From: Nitrososphaeraceae archaeon | GTDB taxonomy: Archaea; Thermoproteota; Nitrososphaeria; Nitrososphaerales; Nitrosopumilaceae | Reading direction: 5' to 3' | Assembly: GCA_025922755.1 (NCBI GenBank) | Contig: JAICHE010000078.1 | Span: 1-6,056 of the forward strand | DNA length: 6,056 bases | In this document: in pieces, positions 1-6,024 of the stretch | Layout of the letters: every line of letters starts with the position of its first letter | Position numbering within the stretch: the stretch's first letter is position 1 | Notes under the pieces: generated by a model | What the model was told of the DNA's origin: nothing | Database searches by the model: none | Seen by the model: only the letters and a program-made list of their open reading frames with translations | Translations under genes and position numbers: made by a program

Positions 1-22
1 AAATTTAATTGCTCGTAAAATA

Positions 23-409
23 TTAGGAACCCATCATTCCAACCATTTTTGGTGGAGTACGATATGCTTTGCTTACAAATACCTCATTATCAGCAGTTAC
101 CTGAACAAACTGCATAGAGTTCTCAGGTGGCGGAGAAAGTAGTATTTTGTCGCCAGGTTCTAAAATTTTAAGATCTAGCGTATCACCATCTCCAAAATTC
201 ACATGAATGTTTGTTAGTGGTTTTGCCCCTGTGTTTTGGATGGTTACTCTACCAATATCAAAGAGATTTTGTTTGTCAATTATTGGGTCTACATAAACAT
301 CATAGTCCTGAGTTGGTACTGACATTTGCACAAAATTTGAACCAAAACTAACTGCCATAATTCCAATTCCTGCCACAATCACAATTATCAGAACAGTATA
401 GTTCTTCAC
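23..409 (-). CDS. Membrane-anchored hypothetical protein with extracytoplasmic beta domain
   Basis: I do not recognise a named family for this 128-residue protein. Residues 5-27 form one hydrophobic segment following a short start with Lys2, which suggests an uncleaved N-terminal anchor with the rest outside the membrane. Residues 36-115 look like a small beta-sandwich: V-T-I-Q-N-T-G at 55-61 followed by a L-E-P-G-D turn at 83-87 resembles the CARDB/NEW3-type folds common in archaeal surface proteins. That resemblance is by eye only. The tail is Met-rich (P-K-M-V-G-M-M-G-S, 120-128). The start codon is GTG; it places the hydrophobic segment at the N-terminus and lies about 24 nt from a TATA-like box. 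It follows the DUF427 gene by 35 bp on the same strand. No enzymatic motif is visible. It is probably a small cell-surface or envelope protein, function unknown. Confidence 0.8.
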   Translation of the reverse strand: MKNYTVLIIVIVAGIGIMAVSFGSNFVQMSVPTQDYDVYVDPIIDKQNLFDIGRVTIQNTGAKPLTNIHVNFGDGDTLDLKILEPGDKILLSPPPENSMQFVQVTADNEVFVSKAYRTPPKMVGMMGS

Positions 410-428
410 TAAAGATAATGAGTGATTC

Positions 429-438
429 TAATAATTAA
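429..438 (-). promoter_or_regulatory. Putative TATA box of the 128-residue membrane protein gene
   Basis: The minus strand reads TTAATTATTA, centred about 24 nt upstream of the GTG at 409. This spacing would put the transcription start at or very near the start codon, giving a leaderless mRNA. No Shine-Dalgarno-like sequence lies in the 35-bp gap. There is also no oligo-T tract there, so readthrough from the DUF427 gene remains possible. The match is AT-rich and not strong on its own. Confidence 0.4.
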
Positions 439-444
439 GATTGA

Positions 445-723
445 TTATTCTACTTGAACCCCATTCCAAAATGCAATCATTCCTTTAATTTTTTTGGCCG
501 CATCGTTTGGTTCAGCATAATACCAAGCACAGTCTTTGTTGGTTTTACCATTAACAGTTACGGAGTAGTAATTTGCTTTTCCTTTCCATCCACAAAAAGA
601 AGTCATATCTGTTTCTTGAAAATATTCTTTTTTTATAGAATCAATTGGAAAGTAATGATTTCCTTCTACCACAACAGTGTCATCACTTTCTGCAATAACA
701 ACATCATTCCATTTTGCTTTCAT
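445..723 (-). CDS. DUF427 domain-containing protein
   Basis: This 92-residue protein is essentially one DUF427 domain, a small beta-rich fold found in bacteria, archaea and fungi whose biochemical role is not established. Visible family hallmarks are A-E-S-D-D-T near 11-16, the Y-F-P segment at 24-26, C-G-W-K-G-K-A-N-Y-Y at 44-53, A-W-Y-Y-A-E-P at 66-72, and the closing I-K-G-M-I-A-F-W-N-G-V at 79-89. Length is normal for a single-domain member and both ends are intact. There is no signal peptide or membrane segment, so it should be cytoplasmic. The ATG lies about 24 nt from a clear TATA box, giving a probable leaderless transcript. Neighbours (surface proteins and purine enzymes) do not suggest a function. 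Family assignment is confident; role is unknown. Confidence 0.88.
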   Translation of the reverse strand: MKAKWNDVVIAESDDTVVVEGNHYFPIDSIKKEYFQETDMTSFCGWKGKANYYSVTVNGKTNKDCAWYYAEPNDAAKKIKGMIAFWNGVQVE

Positions 724-742
724 GTTTTGACTTGGTTTTTAC

Positions 743-750
743 TATATTTA
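743..750 (-). promoter_or_regulatory. TATA box of the DUF427 gene
   Basis: The minus strand reads TAAATATA within TTTAAATATAG, centred about 24 nt upstream of the ATG at 723. This is a good match to the archaeal TATA element. The spacing predicts a transcription start at the initiation codon. No Shine-Dalgarno-like motif lies in between (the spacer is A/C-rich). It directly abuts the T7 tract that ends the preceding gene's transcript. Confidence 0.6.
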
Positions 751-756
751 AAAAAA
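750..756 (-). terminator. Oligo-T terminator (T7) after the PEFG-CTERM gene
   Basis: Seven consecutive T residues on the minus strand follow GGGGC, about 37 nt past the stop codon of the PEFG-CTERM gene. Archaeal RNA polymerase terminates at such U-rich runs without needing a hairpin. A weaker T5 run lies earlier, at 776-780. The T7 run merges into the TATA box of the next gene. Confidence 0.55.
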
Positions 757-775
757 GCCCCAGTTTGGTTTTGTT

Positions 776-780
776 AAAAA
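776..780 (-). terminator. Secondary oligo-T tract (T5) after the PEFG-CTERM gene
   Basis: A TTTTT run on the minus strand about 13 nt past the stop codon. It may act together with the stronger T7 run at 750-756; archaeal termination often uses successive U-tracts. Confidence 0.35.
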
Positions 781-792
781 CAAGTATTTTTT

Positions 793-1596
793 CTAAAATC
801 TTGGCATTACACTTAGTCTAGACTTTGCAGTAATTGCAATAATTGATACTATTGAAACAACTAAAACCATTGCGGCAATAGTTCCAAACTCTGGAATTAC
901 TCGACCTTTTACAATTTCTACTTCAACAGAATCCTCAAATTCTGATGCAATTCCTTGGTTTGCAGTTACGGTATATACTCCATCTTCAGTCCACAGTGGA
1001 CCACCTGTTTTAATTTCTACTGTAAAATCACCATTTGCGTTTGGAGAAATTTGTTCTACTGAGACAAGATTTCCACTTGGAGAATGTACCGAAAATGTGA
1101 CATCGGTGTCTCGAGAGACGGCAGTTCCAGTTATTGTTATAGTGTCAGAACCTTCCAAAGCTTCTGCAGAAATTTCTAATACGGAGTAAATCTTTCTATC
1201 CCCTGTTCCAGGTGCAGGTACAGTCCCTTTTACTAAAGAGTCACCAGCCACGGTAAATTGAATTCTTTGCGAATTTGCGACATCTACATGGCTTGCAACC
1301 ACAGTATATGTTCCAATTTTAAAACTTGGAAGAGGGGGATGAATTAGTCTTATAAAATCACCATTTTCATCAAACAGAACATTATAAGAAAAAACAACTT
1401 CACCATCAGGAGCTAAAACTTCGACATTCATAGGAACCCATTCGGTCATCCCATTAATGGTTCCATAAACTAAAACAGTGTCTCGTGGAGCAATGGTGTC
1501 TTGATCAGTGGATAGTTGAATGGTACCTTCTGCAAATGCAGATGTAATAGGGATAAAAGAAATTGCAATTAAAGCTAATAGAGTCATCTTTAACAT
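793..1596 (-). CDS. Secreted PEFG-CTERM protein with two Ig-like beta repeats
   Basis: This 267-residue protein has a cleavable-type signal peptide (hydrophobic 5-20, probable cleavage after A-F-A at 20-22). Two homologous beta domains follow, about 32-116 and 146-229. The C-terminus is a PEFG-CTERM signal: P-E-F-G at 235-238, a hydrophobic helix about 239-257, then a basic end with K258, R260 and R266. Such tails are recognised by archaeosortase-type enzymes that process the protein at the surface; the N-terminal body is therefore expected outside the cell. The two domains share D-T-[VI]-x-[VI]-x-G-T openings, a P-[DS]-G turn, N-G-D-F (78-81 and 188-191) and G-x-Y-T-V (95-99 and 206-210), so they look like an internal duplication of an MG2/Ig-like module. 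The ATG at 1596 fits a nearby TATA box; a second in-frame ATG at residue 4 would also leave a signal peptide. No catalytic motif is visible; an adhesive or S-layer-associated role is an inference. Confidence 0.9.
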   Translation of the reverse strand: MLKMTLLALIAISFIPITSAFAEGTIQLSTDQDTIAPRDTVLVYGTINGMTEWVPMNVEVLAPDGEVVFSYNVLFDENGDFIRLIHPPLPSFKIGTYTVVASHVDVANSQRIQFTVAGDSLVKGTVPAPGTGDRKIYSVLEISAEALEGSDTITITGTAVSRDTDVTFSVHSPSGNLVSVEQISPNANGDFTVEIKTGGPLWTEDGVYTVTANQGIASEFEDSVEVEIVKGRVIPEFGTIAAMVLVVSIVSIIAITAKSRLSVMPRF

Positions 1597-1619
1597 ATCA
1601 TCATTGAAAAAATCTCAGG

Positions 1620-1626
1620 TATATAT
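1620..1626 (-). promoter_or_regulatory. TATA box of the PEFG-CTERM gene
   Basis: The minus strand reads ATATATA within ATTCATATATACC, centred about 27 nt upstream of the ATG at 1596. This predicts a transcription start within a couple of bases of the start codon. No Shine-Dalgarno-like motif precedes the ATG; the spacer is T-rich. A second TATA-like sequence (ATTTATAAAA at 1698-1707) is further upstream and would give a leader of about 80 nt. Confidence 0.55.
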
Positions 1627-1712
1627 GAATTAGGCTTCTTGGATTAGTTTTAGGTTTTTTTAGGGATCCAAAATTTCAAAATATTGTTTGTTGGTAATTT
1701 TATAAATTAGTT

Positions 1713-1718
1713 AAAAAA
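1713..1718 (-). terminator. Oligo-T terminator (T6) of the purQLF operon
   Basis: Six T residues on the minus strand (GTGTGTTTTTTAAC) begin 27 nt past the purF stop codon, with a shorter T4 run (1731-1734) before them. This fits U-tract-directed archaeal termination and separates the purine operon from the PEFG-CTERM gene. No strong hairpin precedes it. Confidence 0.5.
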
Positions 1719-1744
1719 CACACATGGTTTAAAATTGAATCAAG

Positions 1745-3178
1745 TTATTCGCCTTTGATCTCTTCTCTGCTTTTAAAGTCAGGAGTTACTCCAAGGGAAT
1801 CATAGTTTCCTGAAGAACAAGTAAAGCACATAGAGTCTTTTGGCATCCCTACAGCGTTTGCAAGGTTTTCAGCATCGTTGTACCCCAAAAAGTCAGCACC
1901 AATATCGCGCCGCACCATCTCAGTAATTTCATCTGGAGTCATGTCTTTTCCATTAGTATATGTTGCAAGTTCTTGTTGTGATGGAAAGTCAATGCCAGCA
2001 TAACATGGAAAATTAATTTGAGGGTATGTTATCAGCATGCTGATTTTTCTTGCCCCTGCACGTCTTAAGGCCTTGATTATTGCTTTGGAGCTAGTCCCTC
2101 TAACAAGACTATCATCAATTACTACTACATGTCTTCCGTCAATAATTTCTCTAATTGGAATTATCCACCTATTGATTTCAACTCTGTCACTTTGGTGAGG
2201 TTCAATAAAACTTCTCAGAGGACCTTTTTTGCTATATCTATCCTTTAGAAGTCCCTCATCAAAAGAAATCCCCATCTCTTGAGCATATCCAAGTGCTGCA
2301 GGACGTGCCGAATCAGGTACTGGGATTACCAAGTCTGCATCTTTTATCGGAAATTTTTTTGCCAAAAATTGTCCAATTCTTTTTCTAGAAACATAGATGT
2401 TTGTTCCTTCCATTTTGCTTGAAGGATGTGCAAAATATGTAAACTCAAAAGAGCAATGTGCTCTTGAGACATCATCTGAAAATCTTTCAGTTTCTAATCC
2501 GTTTTTGCTTAATCTGATTAGTTCTCCTGGAGAGACATCTCGTTGAAGTTTTGCACCTACTGCTGAGATGGCAGATGATTCAGATGCAATAATGAATGTA
2601 TCGTCAGATTCTTTGTGCCCCAATACCATTGGCCTGAATCCCTTAGGATCTCGTGCAGCATAAACAGAATTGTCATCAGAAATAAAAGTAAAGCAATACG
2701 AACCAATCATTTCATTTTTCAAAATAGACAGAGCTTTTCCCATTTGCCCATTTTCAGAAATTAATGAAACCAATCTTTGTGCAGCTACTAATGTATCACT
2801 TGCATTTTGAGGAGTAAAAGAACAACCTCCCACTAGATTGGATAGTTCTTGAACATTGGCAATAGTCCCATTATGAGCAACACATAAGTCTTTTACCTTT
2901 AGAGGTTGAGCATTTTCAAGCGAGCTTCTGCCCATTGTAGAATACCTGACATGGCCAATAACAGAAGATGAGCTATATTCTTCTGCAATTTTTTTAAATT
3001 CAGATGAAGCTGAAGAAACAAGACCTAGTTTTTTTAAAGGAGGTTTGTTTGGAATTGCAATCCCCCAAGCTTCTTGGCCTCTATGTTGTAAAGCACGGAG
3101 TGCATCAATTGCCATTGGAACCACATTTGTACCACTAAGACTGAATATACCTACAACACCACAATTTTCCTTAACCAT
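1745..3178 (-). CDS. purF: Amidophosphoribosyltransferase (glutamine-PRPP amidotransferase), Fe-S type
   Basis: PurF converts PRPP and glutamine to phosphoribosylamine, the first committed step of purine synthesis in the cytoplasm. The 477-residue protein has an N-terminal Ntn glutaminase domain (about 6-235) and a C-terminal type I phosphoribosyltransferase domain (about 250-450). Cys6 is the predicted nucleophile, exposed by removing a five-residue propeptide. Other glutaminase motifs are Q-H-R-G-Q-E at 31-36, G-H-V-R-Y-S-T at 75-81, N-G at 103-104 and S-D-T at 127-129. The PRPP loop is V-V-V-I-D-D-S-L-V-R-G-T-S-S at 351-364. Cys242, Cys392, Cys451 and Cys454 sit where Bacillus subtilis PurF binds its [4Fe-4S] cluster, so this is the Fe-S class. 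Oddities: Q-E-A-W-G-I instead of the usual Q-E-[GS]-A-G-I (35-40), and an apparent insertion of about eight residues near 404-420. The ATG overlaps the end of purL by 8 bp and a GGGGGAG sequence lies 10 nt upstream, suggesting coupled translation. In archaea and bacteria PurF is commonly inhibited by purine nucleotides. Confidence 0.97.
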   Translation of the reverse strand: MVKENCGVVGIFSLSGTNVVPMAIDALRALQHRGQEAWGIAIPNKPPLKKLGLVSSASSEFKKIAEEYSSSSVIGHVRYSTMGRSSLENAQPLKVKDLCVAHNGTIANVQELSNLVGGCSFTPQNASDTLVAAQRLVSLISENGQMGKALSILKNEMIGSYCFTFISDDNSVYAARDPKGFRPMVLGHKESDDTFIIASESSAISAVGAKLQRDVSPGELIRLSKNGLETERFSDDVSRAHCSFEFTYFAHPSSKMEGTNIYVSRKRIGQFLAKKFPIKDADLVIPVPDSARPAALGYAQEMGISFDEGLLKDRYSKKGPLRSFIEPHQSDRVEINRWIIPIREIIDGRHVVVIDDSLVRGTSSKAIIKALRRAGARKISMLITYPQINFPCYAGIDFPSQQELATYTNGKDMTPDEITEMVRRDIGADFLGYNDAENLANAVGMPKDSMCFTCSSGNYDSLGVTPDFKSREEIKGE

Positions 3179-5336
3179 GTGTTACCAACTCCCCCAGTGA
3201 ATTTACCCAAGCCTTTTGCGCCTTATCAACGCTTAGATCAACAAGGGGTTTTTTTCCATGATTAAACTGGATTTTGTCTCCAGTGAATTTGCCAATTAAT
3301 TTGTAGGAAACCTTGTTTTTTTGTAGGGTTTCTTCTAGTTTTTTGATATTTTTCTTCTCAAGTACAACAAGATATCTAGAATGACTTTCTGAAAATAGAA
3401 TTCTATCCGAAGACAGTTTTTCTCCAGGGACTTTATCCAGTGAAATTTGGCATCCAATTTGATTAGTCATACATATTTCAGATGCCGCTACTGCCAGCCC
3501 CCCCTTTGAGCAATCATGACATCCTTTGAGCAAGTCTTTTTTTATCAAATCAAGAATTGATTTCATGTTCTTTTTTGATTCTGCAAAGTCAACCTTGGGA
3601 CAATTGCCGCCTGTAAATTTGTGAATGTATTCATAATATTCTGAGCCGCCAAGCTCGTCTTTTGTATCTCCGATTATTACAAGGCAATCATTTTCTGTAA
3701 TCTTTTTTGGAATGAGTGGTTTTTTGTCAATTAATCCAAGCACACCGATTAGAGGAGTTGGTTTTATTGGTCCTGCAGGAGTCTCATTGTATAGGCTAAC
3801 TTTTCCTCCAATGCATGGGATTTTGAAATATTTTGCAAAATCAGTTAGTCCTTTTAGTGACTCTAAAAAGGTCCAAAAGATTTCAGGATCCTCTGGGTTT
3901 CCAAATTGTAAATGGTCAAGCATTCCAATTGGCTTTGCCCCAGTACACACAACATTTCTGCACGCCTCCTCAAAGCATCCAATTGCACCTTCTCTTGGAT
4001 TAATGTAGCAGTGTTTTGGATTACCGTCTATTTTTGCAGAAAGAAACTTTCCATTATCTAGCCTTAATACAGATGCATCTCTTCCAGGTTTTACAACAGT
4101 TCTAATTCCTACCTCATGATCATATTGGCCATAAACCCAAATTTTGCTTGCAATGTTTGGCGATGATATTAGTTTCATCAAAGTCACAGATAAATCAGAA
4201 ATGGGTTTTAGTTTTTTTTCTTTTTGAATAGCTTCAAGATATGCGGGTTTTTTTGACGGTCTGTCAAGAAGAGTGGCGTTTGCAACAATATCAGTGGAAA
4301 TGTTTGCAAATGTTTTTGGTCCTTTTTTTACATGCATTAGATTTCCAGATGTGACCTTACCAATCACAGAACATGCAATATGGAATTTCTTACAAATTTC
4401 TTGTAATTTTTTTAGTTTTTGTTTGCTTGTAATTATGAGCATTCGCTCTTGAGATTCAGAAACCATAATTTCGTTAGGATGCATTCCTGGTTCTCTGGTG
4501 TGAACTTTGTCTACATCCATCTCGATTCCTATCCCCAAAGTATCAGCAGTTTCTGAAACTGCACAAGACAAACCACCCCCTCCAAGATCTTTTAAGGCGT
4601 TTATGAGATTGTGATTTCTTGCCTCAAGGATTGCCTCAATGATTAATTTTTCAATGAAGGGGTCTGGGATTTGTACAGCAGAGCGGTCTTCTGATTCAAG
4701 AGAATCAGATGCAAACTGTGAACCGCCGATACCGTCCCTGCCAGTAGAACCGCCCATCAAGACTACCAAATCGCCCTTGTTTGCATGGTTTTTTATCAGA
4801 TTTTCTTTTTTACCAAATCCTATGGCTGCTACGTCAACTAGAGCATAATTTGTATAGCATTCATCAAACTCTACTTCTCCACCAATTGTTGGAATTCCAA
4901 GACAGTTTCCATAGTCAGCAATTCCAGTTACCGCATTTTTGAAAAGCCATCTTGCTTGTTGGTCTTTTTCTATATTTCCAAATCTTAATCCATCAAAAAT
5001 GGCAATAGGTCTAGTTCCAGCTGACAAAATGTCACGAATTACCCCTCCAACTCCAGTTGCAGCCCCGCCATATGGTTCGACTGCTGATGGATGATTATGG
5101 CTTTCAATATGAGCGGTAATTACATATCCATTTCCAACATCTAAAACTCCAGAATCATACCCTTTCTCTGAAATAACAAGTGGACCTTTCATTGGTAACA
5201 TCTTTAGATGTTTTTTTGATGATTTGTATGAACAATGTTCGGACCATTCAGCGGCCACAATTTGCAGTTCTGTAGATGTTGGCTCTCTTCCAATTTTGGA
5301 TTTTAAATCTTCTAGTTCTTGTGGTTCTAGACTCAA
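3171..5336 (-). CDS. purL: Phosphoribosylformylglycinamidine (FGAM) synthase subunit PurL, small form
   Basis: PurL is the ATP-dependent synthetase subunit of FGAM synthase: it activates FGAR and aminates it with ammonia delivered from PurQ. The 721-residue length matches the small PurL class (about 600-740 residues) that works with separate PurQ and PurS, not the fused form of about 1300 residues. There are two tandem AIRS/PurM-like halves. First half: S-E-H-C-S-Y-K-S at 32-39 with the conserved His34, S-H-N-H-P-S at 79-84, G-G-A-A-T-G-V-G-G at 90-98, G-G-S-T-G-R-D-G at 195-202 and D-L-G-G-G-G-L at 250-256. Second half: Y-D-H-E-V-G at 405-410, a run around C464-N480, D-C-S-K-G-G-L at 608-614 and F-S-E-S at 648-651. 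The start is TTG: it overlaps the purQ stop in TTGA and is preceded by a GGGTG sequence at 7-nt spacing. No in-frame ATG lies near the N-terminus, and the conserved His34 region needs this start. The gene is intact. Confidence 0.97.
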   Translation of the reverse strand: MSLEPQELEDLKSKIGREPTSTELQIVAAEWSEHCSYKSSKKHLKMLPMKGPLVISEKGYDSGVLDVGNGYVITAHIESHNHPSAVEPYGGAATGVGGVIRDILSAGTRPIAIFDGLRFGNIEKDQQARWLFKNAVTGIADYGNCLGIPTIGGEVEFDECYTNYALVDVAAIGFGKKENLIKNHANKGDLVVLMGGSTGRDGIGGSQFASDSLESEDRSAVQIPDPFIEKLIIEAILEARNHNLINALKDLGGGGLSCAVSETADTLGIGIEMDVDKVHTREPGMHPNEIMVSESQERMLIITSKQKLKKLQEICKKFHIACSVIGKVTSGNLMHVKKGPKTFANISTDIVANATLLDRPSKKPAYLEAIQKEKKLKPISDLSVTLMKLISSPNIASKIWVYGQYDHEVGIRTVVKPGRDASVLRLDNGKFLSAKIDGNPKHCYINPREGAIGCFEEACRNVVCTGAKPIGMLDHLQFGNPEDPEIFWTFLESLKGLTDFAKYFKIPCIGGKVSLYNETPAGPIKPTPLIGVLGLIDKKPLIPKKITENDCLVIIGDTKDELGGSEYYEYIHKFTGGNCPKVDFAESKKNMKSILDLIKKDLLKGCHDCSKGGLAVAASEICMTNQIGCQISLDKVPGEKLSSDRILFSESHSRYLVVLEKKNIKKLEETLQKNKVSYKLIGKFTGDKIQFNHGKKPLVDLSVDKAQKAWVNSLGELVTHG
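3189..3195 (-). promoter_or_regulatory. Shine-Dalgarno-like site of purF, inside purL
   Basis: The minus strand reads GGGGGAG ten nucleotides before the purF ATG. Its GGAG part can pair with the anti-Shine-Dalgarno end of archaeal 16S rRNA. It lies inside the purL coding region, as expected for an internal operon gene started by coupling or reinitiation. Confidence 0.4.
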
Positions 5337-6013
5337 TGTGTAACACCCATTGTGCTTAGTAGCGATTCAAAAATTAGAGATGATGGTTTATTGTCAATTG
5401 GGTTAATTTCAGATTCAACTGCACGTTCTGGATGAGGCATCATGCCAACAACGTTACCATCCTCATTACATACACCTGCAATTCTATCAGTTGAGCCGTT
5501 TATTACATTCTCATATCTAAAAACAATTTGATTTTTTTTCTTTAATTGTTTTAGGTTATCCTTATCCACATAATACCGACCTTCGCCATTTGCAATTGGA
5601 ATCGGAATTTTTTGTCCTAGTTTGAACTGACTGGTGAAGGGAGTTTTGTTATTTTCAACAATCAAGTTTGTCCACTCGCACATAAAATTCAAAGAATTAT
5701 TTTTTAGCAAAACTCCTGGTAAGAGCCCAGATTCTACAAGAATTTGAAATCCGTTACATACGCCTAAAATTGGAATTCCCTTTTGGGCCATCTTTTGCAC
5801 GTCCTTGATTATAGGACTGTGTGCGGCAATTACCCCTGCTCTAAGCCTATCCCCATATGAAAATCCTCCTGGAAGAATTACTGCATCGATATTCTTTGGC
5901 AGTCCCTTTTCATGCCAAAAGTATTGAGCATCAAGATGAAACACATCTGTCAAAACATGAAACATGTCTCGATCGCAATTACTTCCCGGAAAAACTACAA
6001 CCCCGACCTTCAC
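5333..6013 (-). CDS. purQ: Phosphoribosylformylglycinamidine synthase glutaminase subunit PurQ
   Basis: PurQ hydrolyses glutamine and channels ammonia to PurL for FGAM formation. The 226-residue protein is a class I (triad) glutamine amidotransferase of normal length. It starts with the family signature M-K-V-G-V-V-V-F-P-G-S-N-C-D-R-D, carries P-G-G-F-S-Y-G-D at 48-55 forming the oxyanion region, the nucleophile Cys86 in G-V-C-N-G-F-Q (84-90), and the His194/Glu196 pair in P-H-P-E-R (193-197). After G-D it has R-L-R-A-G where many homologues have Y-L-R-A-G. The start codon is GTG; the signature begins immediately after it, which fixes the start. It is the first gene of the operon, with a TATA box about 24 nt upstream, and its stop overlaps the purL start by 4 bp. 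It has no signal peptide and acts in the cytoplasm with PurL and PurS. Confidence 0.97.
   Translation of the reverse strand: MKVGVVVFPGSNCDRDMFHVLTDVFHLDAQYFWHEKGLPKNIDAVILPGGFSYGDRLRAGVIAAHSPIIKDVQKMAQKGIPILGVCNGFQILVESGLLPGVLLKNNSLNFMCEWTNLIVENNKTPFTSQFKLGQKIPIPIANGEGRYYVDKDNLKQLKKKNQIVFRYENVINGSTDRIAGVCNEDGNVVGMMPHPERAVESEINPIDNKPSSLIFESLLSTMGVTH
5344..5348 (-). promoter_or_regulatory. Shine-Dalgarno-like site supporting the TTG start of purL
   Basis: The minus strand reads GGGTG, with GGTG ending 7 nt before the TTG at 5336. GGTG matches part of the archaeal consensus GGAGGTG. It lies within the last codons of purQ and, together with the TTGA stop-start overlap, supports reinitiation by ribosomes finishing purQ. 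Confidence 0.4.
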
Positions 6014-6024
6014 ACGACTTTTAC

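Noticed and set aside
410..444. Terminator between the DUF427 gene and the 128-residue gene
   Set aside because: No run of four or more T residues on the minus strand in this gap, so I do not call one; the two genes may be partly co-transcribed.
454..777. Plus-strand open frame antisense to the DUF427 gene
   Set aside because: It lies opposite a gene with clear family motifs, its translation is rich in Phe/Ile/Cys without domain features, and it has no promoter or ribosome site; it is a shadow of the real gene.
1597..1744. Possible small RNA or small ORF in the largest intergenic gap
   Set aside because: No stable hairpin or tRNA-like fold is evident and the only open frames are about ten codons or fewer; promoter and terminator signals account for the space.
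1719..3182. AACCATGTGT at the purF start (3173-3182, plus strand) and again inverted just past its end (1720-1729)
   Set aside because: A 10-base match within 6 kb of AT-rich DNA is expected by chance, and one copy is constrained by the purL/purF coding overlap; no evidence of an inverted-repeat element.
3712..4008. Plus-strand open frame inside purL
   Set aside because: Fully antisense to conserved PurL sequence, with no independent signals or recognisable protein features.
4639..4848. Plus-strand open frame inside purL
   Set aside because: Antisense to the conserved PurL Gly-rich motif region; short and featureless.
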